The notes beneath the pieces are model-generated. The model saw nothing but the letters and a program-made list of their open reading frames with translations, had not been told where the DNA came from and did no database searches. Both the position numbers and the translations under genes were made by a program. Source: Cololabis saira (taxonomy: Eukaryota > Chordata > Actinopteri > Beloniformes > Belonidae). From it: a stretch of 64,000 bases of DNA. This document shows positions 46,701 to 57,334 of the stretch, in pieces. Where the stretch lies: NCBI RefSeq assembly GCF_033807715.1, contig NC_084601.1, positions 21,532,129 through 21,596,128 of the forward strand, given 5' to 3'. Every line of letters starts with the position of its first letter. Positions within the stretch are counted from its first letter, which is position 1.

Positions 46701-46999
46701 GCGGTCATCTTTACTTTGGCCTCTTTCAGAGTGTTCTCAATGTCGGCTTCTTGCTGTTCACTGAGCTCTGCCTCTTCATCCTCCTCCTCCTTTTTGACTT
46801 CAGCCTCCAGGCTGGACCTGTAGTCATCGTTGGAGTCTTGCACAGCTCGGAAACAGTCGGTGAGCTCCTTGTACTGCTCTAGAAGCTCGGATTTGAGCAT
46901 GCCATCTGCTTCTCTCACAATGAAGTTGGCTTGCCTTGTAAAACGGCTCTTTGCCGTGGTCCTTTCTTGCTTACAGTCTTTGGCCGTTTTCTCCGCCAT
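43736..46999 (-). CDS. gag-pol: BEL gag, protease and reverse transcriptase N-terminal part
   Basis: 1087 codons starting MAEKTAKDCKQERT. The first 200 residues are charged and helical (Glu-rich KKEEEDEEAELSEQQEAD). About residue 235 begins the Pao-type Gag core (LPTFTGSKRDFHRWKKDWES). Near 445-505 are Cys/His knuckles (CVICGDSSHNKIFFC; CRKCLGRHEEGGYC). The aspartic protease site is around residue 607 (TLIDLASDTNYITHKAADRL). Reverse transcriptase follows, with ALGDIKKMYNSVWL and the catalytic YVDD at 1067-1070. The frame stops 17 residues after YVDD, and the protein continues in another frame (43758-40933), so one indel breaks RT. This is a defect rather than a known programmed shift, as far as I can judge. 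Confidence 0.9.
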   Translation of the reverse strand: MAEKTAKDCKQERTTAKSRFTRQANFIVREADGMLKSELLEQYKELTDCFRAVQDSNDDYRSSLEAEVKKEEEDEEAELSEQQEADIENTLKEAKVKMTAIEDTVRQILWTRYGGYELETAIRGAERANGAADNLPVTSENLERFERHLTLSEKMRNEATTAMLTWERWIPEDHRDGVKARLRDIDGTLLTLRMREPEFAGVRTLLVAGRGVTPPPTPQPTTPVVRIKPTTLPTFTGSKRDFHRWKKDWESLQRQGEPSGSPVVKKIQLLDSIDEKISKDLRLSTYTTATDMFRVLENRYGNKSSITVEILEELDKIPHVKGHQPRKVIDLIQTVEKALADLTELGNSGAINNPLVIKSIETKLPDFIKTNWLIFMVDPTNNVTPQNHFDQLLTFLKNQEDVLERLEQLRVVEKGDKLERADKKNGRKSASTRATKRQELDGCVICGDSSHNKIFFCKMFKGLKLPEKTAALKKLGACRKCLGRHEEGGYCRDNFLCRNSDCRREGSAADHHYFLCPKGESRPRSGDGRSGKGGSNKGTLTEEQEACLADLPPEMAERCRKAFTNKTTMTLKASGQSELLRHSGLTELPVIMMLMNVTANAGQKIGTLIDLASDTNYITHKAADRLRLRREKITLVVHGVGGMVMKVDTLRYLLKVRVKTPKGTVRAHELVCYGLDEIAKVHQAVQPETLHRFFPEVKLGELERPEEVELLISHREGRLAPQSVRMIDDLVLWVGPLGTTVAGAHPDLHEEVEIEAYASRTHFARSMRTAAVKYREIPGPVDDIKATLTAASNRKFLEWWHWDSVGAACEPRCGGCRCGNCPPGGKEMTLAEEREYEIIKGGLTYKEEDDHTKSPHWDARYLWTADPASLPNNKSAVQACFLRMEKQLCKEPEWKAAYATQIREMVERGAAIKLTEEIIDKWNGPVWYVSHLVAPNPHSVTTPVRIVWNSSQKYKGVSMNDILLKGPDVLNPIRAVLLRFREGVHAALGDIKKMYNSVWLEQCEMHLHRFLWRDSPEEEISEYAITRVNIGDKPAGCIAQLAMRETANLPNFVHLEDERKVIEGDSYVDDLLTSHNDLDRLDQITAS

Positions 47000-47079
47000 T
47001 TTTCCTTCTTGTCCACGGCTTTCCTCCTAGCCGAAGCCCTTTATCCTCAGCAAGGGGGTGTCCGCAGTTGGTTAACAAC

Positions 47080-48281
47080 TGTAAAGTCAACTCCAATTTT
47101 CTCCAACTGGACAGAAGGACAACAACTCAGCTTCTTTCCAACCTCTTCCAACTTTATTTTTCCAACTTTTCAAATCAATTTGTTGGTCTTTGTTGGGGGT
47201 CTTCGAATAGTAGCGTAGTTAGGTTGTTAACCTTAAAAACAAGGAAACATATGATTAACAACATTGTCAAAATAAACAATAATTTTTTTAACAAAAAAGT
47301 CCTGTTTCAGTAGTTATATTTTTAAACATTTCTAAACAAATAATGTCTCTTAAATAAACAATTTGGTTTTAAACAAAGTATTTTTAAACAAACCCTTTAA
47401 CAATTATTTTAGAGTATTTAAGTATTTAAACAAATGTCATTTTGAACAAACTAACTGTTTTAAACAATTACATTTTAAATGGTCAAATTAAATTACAATA
47501 AACCATCTTTTAATTAAAGTGCCTTCAAACACATTAAACAAAGTGTCCTTTAAACAATAATTTTAAATAAGTTTTAACACTAAAGTTTTTTAAACAAAGG
47601 CATTTCTTTAAATTACTTTTACTATGAAAGGTAGACACTTTTAAATTAAAGTCATACTAATCATTTACCAAAGTCAGTTTTAAATTAACCATATTTTAAA
47701 TTAAAGCCATTCTATCCAAAATCATCATTAATTAAATTCAGTTGAAATTAAAGTTAATTAAAGTATTAACTTCAACTATTTAACCAATATATAATTTAAA
47801 GTCAGCATTTTAATCACATTATTTTATAAATTATAAAGTAATAATGTCAAGCAGCATTAAAGCCAACATGCTGAAATGTAACTTTGACTAAGTTCACCTT
47901 TAATAATAATAATTCAAATTAAAGTATACTGCAAGCTTTTAAATATACCATATTAACTTTTATCTAGATAAGTCAAGTATAATTATAATGAATGTTATAC
48001 TAACAATACTTTCAGCCACAGAGGAAGATTTGAACAGAATAAACAAAGCAGTCTTAACCGACCATTAGAGCCTTGGAGAAGAATTCCAGGAGTAGACTTG
48101 CTTGCTTGTCGTTTGGTGTGTGTCTGCATGCTCATGGCAGCAGCTTTCTCAGGTGTTCTGGGTTGGCCAAACGAGCTCCCAGCAGCCACCTTGCTGCTGG
48201 TGCATTGTGGGAGTTGTAGTCTTCTGGGTGATTGTCCTGTTCAATATAGAGATCTTTGCTCTCCTGGGTTAGGACTCAACA
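47080..48281 (-). repeat. BEL 5' LTR, 1202 bp
   Basis: Same length and sequence as the 3' LTR apart from the two differences noted. The primer-binding site directly inside (before 47080 on the plus strand) was not assigned to a tRNA with confidence. Confidence 0.95.
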
Positions 48282-48301
48282 ATAGGAGCTTAACTCCCTG
48301 G

Positions 48302-51301
48302 TAGGGGTGGGCGATATGACCTAAAATTAATATCACGGTATTTTTCATCTTTTGAACGGGGATGGTATAATATCACGGTATTTTTTGGTACGTTTTGGGA
48401 GGAGTAGCCTGTCCTGTCCCTTTATGTGAATAAGGTTAATATTTGTATAATATAATAAGTAAATGGTAGGTATCCTTATCAAAAGGAGACATGGGAGAGT
48501 ATTATGCATTCTCAACATATTTATTTGGCAAAAAACCTAAAGATCTTACTTACTCTGTACAACAAAACAAAAATTAGCAGTTTAGTAACACAAGAACAGT
48601 GTAATAATGTGTACTTTTCACAAAAACTAACTCTCTCTTCATCCAAACTCTGATGAAACTAGACCTTCAAGTTCTTTGCCAGGAACACCAGCCTGTCAAC
48701 ATTTTCTGGCTTCAGTGATGCCCTGGAACTTGTTACAATATTGCCCCCTGTGCTGAATGCACGCTCGGAGGGTGAGCTTGTGGCTGGGATGCATAAGTAT
48801 TTTTTTGCCAGGCGGCTAATGCGGGGGAAGTGGGAACATTGGAGACGCCACCACTCCAGTGGATCAGAGTCACTGTCAGCCGTCACCATCAGCAGGTACC
48901 CATCTAGCTCCATGTCAATGCCCTGCTGCTTTGGTGGTGCACTGCTACCCTTTTTGAAGAAACTGCCCAGGCTGGTCTTGGGCTTTTTCAGTTGTGCAGG
49001 AGCAGTGCTAGTTTCCCTCTTGCTTTGGTCTTCTGTGGAAGAGGCATCTGTGGCTGTCTTCTCCTCCAGTGCTTTGGTTTCTGTAGCCACTCTGCTCCTC
49101 ACTTCCTCCAACTTTTCGGGTGGCATGTAGGTGGTCTTGAACCGTGGGTCCAGGAATGTTGCCATGGTGAGCAGCTCGTCAGTGGCAGGATCGTTGTATT
49201 TTTCATTCAAATAATCCAGGACCCTCTTCTTGATATCCTCGCACAGTCCTGCTTTATCTTCTTCTGGCTTCAAAATATCTGAATTGAGAAGATGGAGGAC
49301 TGGCTTAACATAGGAGACACTAACATACTCCTCTCCTGACAGGGCATCTGTAAAATCTTGCAGAGGCTTCAGTGCTTTGGTTATGGCCTCCAACACCTCA
49401 ATGTCTTGCCAGGTGGGTAGAAGGTGACGTGACTTTTGGTCTGCTGCCAGGACTTGAGTGATGGCCTTCTCCTGCTCCAACACCCTTTCCATCATTTTGA
49501 CACGGGACCCCCACCTTGTTGGGGATTCTGTGACCAGCTTGTGGGGGGGCAGGTTCAGCTCTCTCTGTGCACTGGTCAGGGCCTTCTTCTTTTTCCAGCT
49601 GTAGGAGAATGAACTGACCACTTTTTTGCACATACCTGTGGCCCGTGCAACTCGAGCATCATGTTGGACACTCCTCTCTGGGAAGTAAAAAGAATGAATA
49701 AAGATATTAGCATGAGTGGAAAAGTAGGTTATCATAGTTGAAAAACTTAATAAACCATTAACTGAAGAGCAGCATAAGTATTTACAAATAGTACAGCTTT
49801 TTCATTTTAAACACAGACATATTGTACATATTTTTAAATTATATTTTTCATATAATCTGATGTTGATATTTGTATTTTATATGTGTGTTTTTTTTTTTTA
49901 CTTTCTGATCCGGTCCGGTCCCCAGAGGAATCACGGCAAAAAAATGCTAACAATGAACAATACAATACTAATGTGGCAGCCTTACATTTATTTTTGTCTT
50001 CTTTTATTAAATACAAACAGAAAAGGTCACTTGACAAATTTTCTGAATATAAAATGTTAGGTTTAGATAGTGTAACTTACCAATAGCGTTGTGCAGTCTG
50101 TGTCCAAAACATGCGAGTCTCGTCCATTTATTGATTTCCAGAGCGCGCACCATGTTTGCACCGCTGTCAGTTGTCATGCACACAAGATGTGCTTCAGCCA
50201 AGCCCCAGGCAGAAAGTGCATCCTTCAGTCCTAACGCAATTATTACTCCGGCGTGGTCTTCAGGGAAGAAGGCGGTCTGTAGGCATCTGCTGCGCAACTT
50301 CCAGTCATCATCAATGTAGTGGATGGTGAGGCTAATGTATGGCTCAGTAGTCCGGCTGGACCATAAATCAGTAGTGGCCGAGTAGGCTTCAAGGTGGCGA
50401 ATTTCATTCATGACTCTGTCCCCTACCTCCGTGTACAGCTCTGGCAGACACTTCTGGCTAAAAAATTTCCGACCCGGCAGCTCGTATCTAGAGTCCAGAG
50501 TGTGAACCACATGTCTGAAGCCATCTCTCTCCATGGTTTGAATGGGCACCATGTCTTTTGCGATATATAGCGTAATTGCCCTGGTAATATCTTTCCATTT
50601 CTTACTACTCTTGTCGTAAGGTGTAGCAGCAGTAAACGATGCCTTCAGTGAAAGCTGCGTAGTCTTGGGACGCGCTCCGCTGGTGCTGCTGGTCCCGCTT
50701 GCGCTCGCTTTGGCCCGGGTTGCCTCTTCATATTCACGGGCGTGCATGTTTTTTAGGTGATGAAACAGGTTGCTTGTGTTTCCACCTTTTGCTGTCACAA
50801 CACGGCGGCAAACCTTGCATATCACCGAAGTTTCCTCCGTGTCGGATGATTTAAAGCCGAACCAGTTCCAAATAACGGAGGTTCCTCCTCTTTTTGGAAC
50901 GAGAGTTTCCTCTCCAACGGCCTCGGTCTCCATTCCACTCATCTCTTTTCAGAAATATGCTATGAGCCCGATCTTTTTTTTAATGATGTTTCACCAGTCG
51001 TTTCTTTATTGATTGCCCAGGTTAAGTGCTTGTTGCGCTAATTGAATGGCCACTCCCTTTTTACCAGCCGCAAAGCTGATACAAATATGTTTTATTTTTT
51101 TATTTGCAACAAGATATAGCCTATAATATATAAGGACAGGTATTCAGACCACAGCTGAACGCTTGAAGAAAATGTAATGCCTTATTTAGGCTTATTATTT
51201 TATAATTGATTTATTACGGTATTGACGGCATTGAAAAATCCATGTCGTGGCGCAGTGTCACACCGGTGATGACTATGACACCGGTGTACCGCCCACCCCT
51301 A
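48302..51301 (-). mobile_element. hAT transposon with intact transposase, 3.0 kb
   Basis: Exactly 3000 bp between TAGGGGTGGGCG and CGCCCACCCCTA (12 bp perfect ends). Subterminal ATATCACGGTATTTTT repeats lie at 48330-48395. It contains a two-exon transposase gene on the minus strand. No 8 bp duplication is visible: the left flank is CTCCCTGG and the right flank is a run of TA (51302-51330), so the right junction has been altered, perhaps by TA expansion. It is inserted in L2 ORF2, 15 bp from the BEL end. Confidence 0.9.
48659..50942 (-). CDS. ZBED-type hAT transposase, two exons, 626 aa
   Basis: Transposase that cuts and pastes the surrounding element in the nucleus. Exon 1 is 50942-50081 (862 nt), ending at donor GTAAGTTACA. 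Exon 2 is 49677-48659 (1019 nt), after acceptor TTTTACTTCCCAG. The joined length, 1881 nt, is divisible by three and no stop is seen before the TAG at 48661-48659. Exon 1 has a BED zinc finger (VIWNWFGFKSSD, CKVCRRVV, then H-x4-H in HLKNMH, about residues 23-67) and the start of the RNase H-like core (TTDLWSSRTTEPYISLTIHY; TTDSGANM). Exon 2 has TESPTRWGSRVKMMERVL, a TFLDPRFKTTY block and the hAT dimerisation region (PATSSPSERAFSTGGNIVTS to the C-terminus). The intron frame at 50080-50007 is not coding. Confidence 0.9.
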
Positions 51302-51613
51302 CATATATATATAATAATATATATATATATAATTCAGATATACAGAGATTGTTGAAACAAAACATGCATAAAATGGAAAGGAAGTGGTGCTCTTGTAAGT
51401 CTGTAGACTCCTGTCGTGAATGGAAAGATAGTCTAATGGTATTTAAAAAAGCCATTTGCAAAGCCAGAACAGCTTATTATTCATCGTTGATAGAGGATAA
51501 CAAAAGTAACCCATGTTTTCTGTTCAGTACTGTAGCCAGGCTGACAAAGATTCACAACTCTGTTGAGCCATGCATTCCTGCTGCTCTCAGTAGTGAAGAC
51601 TTAATGAGCTTCT
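51302..51613 (+). pseudogene. L2 ORF2 linker between endonuclease and RT
   Basis: After a TA-rich stretch, the frame NSDIQRLLKQNMHKMERKWC, RTAYYSSLIEDNKSNPC and SSEDLMSFF continues the L2 ORF2 broken at 39689. It is interrupted at SFF by the TTAA MITE; after the MITE NSKIKSN continues the same frame. Confidence 0.7.
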
Positions 51614-51617
51614 TTAA

Positions 51618-51958
51618 AGGAGCTTGAGGCTCCTTTTAAAAAATGAGACTCTCTAGCGCCACCCTTCCCCACGATGGCCGTCGGGGGTACTGCAGCCTAC
51701 AGCGAAGCCGGCACGGGAGAACGGGGAGAACGCGCATGCAGCGTCATTTGACGTCACATCCGCAGGACAGCGCGGGAAATTCCGGCCCGGAATTGCAGCA
51801 CATTTTGCAGCACACAGCCTGTTCAAGGCAACGTAGAGATACACTAGAGGGCTCATTCTTTTTGGTTTGGAACGCTTCATCTGACATTATTACTAGAAAA
51901 CTTAAAACGTATACGAATTCTTTTCATAAATCCTGCCTCCATCCTGCCTCAAGCTCCT
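51618..51958. mobile_element. TTAA-flanked MITE AGGAGCTTGAGG (copy 2)
   Basis: Ends AGGAGCTTGAGGC and GCCTCAAGCTCCT with TTAA at 51614-51617 and 51959-51962, 341 bp. Same family as 21652-21987, opposite orientation. It interrupts L2 ORF2, and removal with one TTAA restores the frame. Confidence 0.9.
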
Positions 51959-52011
51959 TTAACAGTAAAATCAAATCAAATCTTCAAATCACATTCAAAT
52001 TCATCTTCACA

Positions 52012-52288
52012 TTGAGAGGAGTCAGCTGAGGTGACTTGGGCATCTGTATCGGATGCCTCCTGGACGCCTCCCTAGGGAGGTGTTCCAGGCATGTCCCACC
52101 GGGAGGAGACCCCGGGGAAGACCCAGGACACGCTGGAGAGACTATGTCTCTCAGCTGGCCTGGGAACGCCTCGGACTCCCCTCGGAAGAGCTGGAGGAAG
52201 TGTCTGGGTTGAAGGAAGTCTGGGCATCCCTGTTGAGAATGATGCCCCCCCGACCTGGTTCTGGATAAGCGGGGGAAAATGGATGGAT
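52012..52288 (+). mobile_element. LINE 3' fragment with ATGG tail
   Basis: Encodes a C-terminal stretch typical of a fish LINE: QLRRLGHLYRMPPGRL, FQACPTGRRPRGRPRTRWRD, SQLAWERLGLPSEELEEVSG and LLRMMPPRPGSG with a stop, then a tail of ATGGATGGATGG. It is a 5'-truncated insertion into the L2 ORF2. Clade (RTE/Rex3-like or other) is not settled. Confidence 0.75.
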
Positions 52289-53532
52289 GGATCGTCAATA
52301 GAGCTAAATCAACCACGTGTATGTTAGACCCTATGCTGACTCGACTATTCAAAAATTTTCTTTCTCTTATTGGAAAGACAATACTGGACCAGATCAACTT
52401 ATCCCTAAACTTAGGATGCGTACCACAAGTTTTCGAAGTTGCAGTAATTAAACCTTTACTTAAAAAAACCTTCTCTTGACCCAGACATCTTAGCTAATTA
52501 TAGACCATTTTCCAACCTTCCATTTGTCTCTAAAATTCTGGAAAAAGTAGTTGCAAGTCACTTATGTGACCACTTAGAAATTATCTGTTTGAAGTTTTTC
52601 AGTCAGGGTTCAGAATGCATCATAGCACAGAGACAGCCCTGGTTTGAGTCACAAATTACCTTCTTATGGCCTCAGATAAGGGATTAGTGTCCATATTGGT
52701 TCTACTGGACCTCAGTGCTGCTTTTGACACTGTAAATCATGGCATTTTACTGCACAGGTTAGAGCATGTTGTTGGGATTAAAGGGACAGCTCTACGTTGG
52801 TTTAAATCCTATCTATCTGACAGATTCCAGTTTGTTCATGTACATGAGGTTTCTTCAGAACAGTCAAGAGTCTGCTATGGTGTTCCGCAGGGTTCAGTCT
52901 AGGGCCAATCTTGTTCAGTTTATACATGCAGCCATTGGGAAGCATAATCCAGAATCACGGCATACATTTTCATTGCTATGCTGATGATACGCAGCTCTAT
53001 TTGTCTATGAAGCCAGATGAAACAGATGTTAGCTAAAGTTCAGGCATTTCTTAGGGACATCAAGGACTGAATGTCTGGAAATGTTTTGCTTCTAAATTCA
53101 GATACAACAGAGGTTATCATTTTTGGTCCAAAGCATTTTAGGGAGGGATTAGATGTTGTTGCGATGGCTTCCAGTGCAAATGTGAGAAGCCTTGGTGTTG
53201 TTTTCGATCAGGATTTGTCGTTTAAACCATATAATAATCAGGTTTGTAAAATAGCATTTTTCCAACTCCGTAATATCGCAAAGATTAAGAAAATCCTCTT
53301 GCAGAGTGATGCAGAAAAGCTAGTTCATGCGTTTTATCTTCTAGACTAGATTACTGTAATGTGTTATTAGCAGGATGTCCAAGTAATTGCTGAATAGGCT
53401 CCAGCTGATCCAGAATGCAGCAGCGCGGGTGCTGACAGGAATCAGCAAGAGAGACCACGACTCTCCAGTGTTAGCTTCGCTCCATTGGCTACCAGTAAAA
53501 TTCAGAAACCAATTCAAAATTTTATTACTTGT
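52289..53532 (+). pseudogene. L2 ORF2 reverse transcriptase, decayed
   Basis: Reverse transcriptase of the host L2: RLFKNFLSLIGKTILDQINL, a NYRPFSNLPFVSKILEKVV block (about 52498), [29 protein letters not shown] (about 52873), the YADD box (about 52977) and NSDTTEVIIFGPKHF, then the [11 protein letters not shown] and LDYCN regions. Frameshifts occur at about 52475, 52900, 53030 and 53330. It stops at the retroviral LTR and resumes at 59010. Confidence 0.8.
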
Positions 53533-53536
53533 GTAT

Positions 53537-54083
53537 TGATGAGGCCCCCTGCAGACCCCCTGCGGGGACACGACGCCGCCCTGCGGACGGCTCCTGAACT
53601 CATATCCCCCTCAGCTCATTGACATGCAATTCCAGTTGCTAAAGACCCCTGCCCCTGCAGACCCCCTGCGGGGACACGACGCCGCCCTGCGGACGGCTCC
53701 TGAACTCATATCCCCCTCAGCTCATTGACATGCAATTCCAGTTGCTAAGGACCCCTGCCGGTACGACACCTTGCCGGCAACGCATTGTCTCATTCAATGT
53801 CCCTAGGCATCGTCATCCCAGTCCCTGCGTCTTGTTTCCCTGCTGGGACAGGCACCAGGAGAGTATCGGACTTCCAGCCCCCCGCAAGGCCACGCCTCTG
53901 ACTGTCACACTGACTTGTTTAATTCTGTTGTTTGTTCTTGTATAAAAAAGCTTGTTACAAACCATTTCGTGGTCAGCCCACCGAACAAGACACTGTCTGT
54001 ATCTGTCTGCTGAACGCCGGCTAGAATAAAATCTCTCATCACACAGCGGACTCTTGAACTGGACTTTGTAATATTCTTCAACA
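53537..54083 (+). repeat. Retroviral 5' LTR, 547 bp
   Basis: TG...CA ends. U3 contains a direct tandem repeat of about 104 bp (53545-53648 and 53649-53751) starting CCCCTGCAGACCCCCTGCGG. TATA box TATAAAAAA at 53941 and AATAAA at 54025. Confidence 0.95.
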
Positions 54084-54086
54084 ATT

Positions 54087-54105
54087 TGGTGCAGGTGACC
54101 CGGAT
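54087..54105 (+). promoter_or_regulatory. Retroviral primer-binding site, tRNA-His-like
   Basis: TGGTGCAGGTGACCCGGAT begins 3 nt after the 5' LTR. It resembles a tRNA-His complement with one extra base and one or two mismatches, so the assignment is tentative. Confidence 0.55.
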
Positions 54106-54889
54106 AACAATAGACTTTCGATGGGAACTCCTTTTTCCAGACCAACGACACAACCAGCGACTTCTATCTAAATTAAATCAGGTAAGGGATCCATTTAAAA
54201 AATCCCAAATTATTGTTTCTGGGCTGTTGTCGAAAGTCTGTGAACTGGAGTGCCAGAGAAAGTTGACGTTATCCTGAAATTTAGGTAAGTCCGCTGTGTG
54301 GTTGTGAAGGTTAATTTTATTATTTTGTGTTATTGGGAAGGTTATTGTAGAGATGTTTTTTAGGAATGCTGGCAATTTCATAACACTTGAATTTGATTGT
54401 GTTGTGAGAATGTTCTGCTTCTCCTGCCTTAAGAATCTGACTCGCTCTTCTAAAAAAAAAAAAAAGGTTTAATATCTCGGGTAACATTAAAGAGAGAAAT
54501 GGCGCCATGGTTGGTCTGGTACCAATAAAAAGATAGTCCAGGGGGACTATTCTTATGCATATGCAGGACGTGGGGTCCGTAAGTGTTGGAACACTGATAT
54601 ATTTGTGAGAAATAGACATACTGTATGTAGAGAAACTGCCCTTTTATTTTATAAGTGGGGATGACACGCTCTCCCAATGGAGTATATTTCATTTCTGCAA
54701 GAATCGACTCGCTCTTCTTTGCATCAACAGGAATGATTTATATGCTCAGGTAGACTGATAGTTGGAAAGTTTTTGGGAAGTTTTTCAGTTCTTTAAATAC
54801 ATGTATGGTAATCACGGTACCGATAGTTTTATTTGTTAATTTTGTTTGTTACTTAGTTAGTATTAAATTGTTAAAATAACTAAAAAGCA

Positions 54890-55620
54890 CTTCAAACTCC
54901 CTCAGATTTTTGGAGGGATGAAAGTAGACGCCGTAATGCAGAATCCCAAATAGCTTCGCTTACTGATCTAAATAAAAAGCTGATGGCTCTACTACAAGGA
55001 TTTAAAAACACAACGCAGACGAAAATGAAATTAGAGAACCAGTTAAATGATAAAATCAAAACCTTTATCCGGTGAAACTGATTAAAGAATCAAATGACGA
55101 TGACACTTCTGATGACGACTGGATTTTACAAAAATCCAAGATCTGTTGCCTACAAAATTTGGAGCCAAATAATGGTAAGAGATTTTAAATTAATAAACAA
55201 AATGGCTAGAGGAAACAGCGGTTAAACTAACTTTGCCACATGATTTGAAAAGTAAAGTACTTGATGCGCAAAGTACTTGATGCTTGTAGAATTCCCTTTT
55301 AATCCCACAGCTGTTGCCAAAATCACACCAGAGCAAGCTCAGACCTTTTTTCACAGTATTTATTGCCTTAACAGTTCAAAGGGAAAATTGATAATCCCAG
55401 GGAACTTTATGCTAAAACAATTTTGACAGCAAAAGAGAATTGTGGTCTGTCACGAGATCAGATTGATGGATTCCCTCCAGGGTACATGCAAAATATATTT
55501 GCTAATTGCCCTCCACAAAGGGTAGGCCTGGATAACGCAAAAAAAAAAAGAATCTGAAATGTATGAAAATACTAATGTCTTTTTCAAAAGTGTTTCCTAC
55601 ACAGGTTGAGCGCTGAGAGG
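54890..55620 (+). pseudogene. Retroviral gag-like remnants
   Basis: Short open pieces in shifting frames: FWRDESRRRNAESQIASLTD and LNKKLMALLQGFKNTTQ (54905-55030), and NPTAVAKITPEQAQTFFHSI (about 55300). The position, between the PBS and pol remnants, and the coiled-coil look suit gag or gag-pol, but no definite family motif is left. Stops are frequent. Confidence 0.4.
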
Positions 55621-55790
55621 AGGCGCAGAGGAAACAGCCAATGATCGGCTCCCATTGGGGTGAGCCAAATCAGAGCATCCCAATTTACATAATCTTATCC
55701 TGCCTATGGTAACTTCATCATGTAAGTGCATGGAAATCTGTCTGTGGCCTACTATAACGTCTCTGAATGCATGTATAACTAATCTCTAAC

Positions 55791-56397
55791 TAGAGGTGTC
55801 AAGTAACGAAGTACAAATACCTCATTACCTTACTTAAGTAGAACTTTTGGTTGTGTATGCTTCACTGGAGTAATTATTTTTCAGACGGTTTTTACTTTTA
55901 CTCCTTACATTTTCACGCAATTATCTTTACTTTTTACTCCTTACGTTTTAAAAACAGCCTTACTCTATTTCATTTCGGCCTTTAAAAAAAAACTATCCAG
56001 TTAAATTGTGCCATCCGGATAGAGTGAATTTGGTTGTGGTTGGATGAGAAGTATAAACATATTTGGTTTGTACGTGTCTGGTCTCTGAAACACATGTTAA
56101 TGCTCAATAATGCACATATATGGTTCTTTAATATATTTGCATTATACTAAGATGCATTCATTTTCAATGGCTTTTAGCCTTAATGGTTTTTCCCCGCTTA
56201 TATTACTTTTACTTTTATACTTTAAGTACTTTTGAAACCAGTACTTTATACTTTTACTTGAGAAAAAATAAATAAATAAATAAAAATAAAAATAAATAAA
56301 TTTTGAGTTGATACTTCAACTTCTACAGGAGTATTTTTGAACTCTAATATCTATACTTCTACCTGAGTAATGAATGAGAATACTTTTGACACCTCTG
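55791..56397. mobile_element. hAT-type MITE inside the retrovirus
   Basis: Ends TAGAGGTGTCAAGTAAC and TTTTGACACCTCTG; flanks TCTCTAAC (55783-55790) and TCTTTAAC (56398-56405) match 7 of 8. Rich in AAGTAC/TTTTACTT motifs, like 10197-10864. Confidence 0.8.
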
Positions 56398-56404
56398 TCT
56401 TTAA

Positions 56405-56919
56405 CACTCGTCCTGACCTTTCCTGTTTTCCTCACTGACGGCTCTGCTTATAAAAATGGAATACCATACGCAGGTTATACAATTTGTGATAATTCTTAAT
56501 TGTTGAAAGCGCCCTCCTCCTCCAGCTCCACCCAAGTAGATGAAACTATATACTGATCAAAAGGTAAAACTGTTACAATCTATACAGATTCCAGATATGC
56601 TTTTGGTTGTGTATATTGTATTTTATAGATTTTATATATTGTGGGCGAACCAAGGATTTATTTCATCCTCGGAGATAAATGTGGTTAATTGATTGGTGAA
56701 CTGTTACAAGCCTGTCAACTACCTTCATCTATTGCTTTGTTAAATGTGAAGCCCACACCCAGTCCAACCCTGTTTTCACTAGGCAATGCTTCAGCTGACC
56801 ATGCAGCAAAAGAAACTGCCAAATTTGGCTTACCTGTCTATGTAAAACTTTGCCCTTCTATACCCGCTAACGACCTGGTTTCTCCTAATGATGTAGCTCT
56901 CCTACAAGAAGACTACTGA
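56405..56919 (+). pseudogene. Retroviral RNase H remnant
   Basis: FLTDGSAYKNGIPYAGYTIC (56430-56490) and IYTDSRYAFGCVY (about 56580), then after stops ELLQACQLPSSIALLNVK and LGNASADHAAKETAKFGLP (56695-56838). These are the Asp-containing blocks and the final Asn-x-x-Ala-Asp block of retroviral RNase H. At least two stops separate them. Confidence 0.75.
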
Positions 56920-57334
56920 GGTGAAGAAAAAAACGGATTGTAGCATTCCCATGGTTGTAAAAATGTAAATAATTTGTGGGTCAGCAACGACGGCCGCGTT
57001 GTGAAACCCACATCCTTGTACGCGTAAATAGCATGCATGTCGCATAGCTGATCACAGTTAGCAATCACAGATGAGCAAAAGGGGGAATGTGTCAGATAGT
57101 GTTGAAAGACTGATAAGCTCCAAGATTTGCATCCTATAAAAATATTGCAAACATTATCAACACTTCCCCCCACCGTGACTTTTTTTTTGAAGCTCTGCAA
57201 ATAGACATTATGTGAGGGATATGAAATTATTCTTGTATGAAAATGTTCATGTATGAAAATGTTTTTGTATGTGCAGAGAATTTTAAACTGGACTTAAATG
57301 GACAATGTTGACACCTGTTAACACCCATTAGGAA

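Larger units (their letters stand above)
39690..48286 (-). mobile_element. BEL/Pao LTR retrotransposon, nearly complete
   Basis: Element in minus orientation, 39695-48281, flanked by a 5 bp duplication ATAGG (39690-39694 and 48282-48286). Two LTRs of 1202 bp, each TG...CA, enclose one gag-pro-pol region that is now two overlapping frames (46999-43736, 43758-40933). There is no envelope gene. A purine stretch AGTGGGAGG precedes the 3' LTR. By eye the LTRs differ at two places (near 39698/47083 and 40626/48013), which suggests a recent insertion. It sits within L2 ORF2. Confidence 0.95.
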
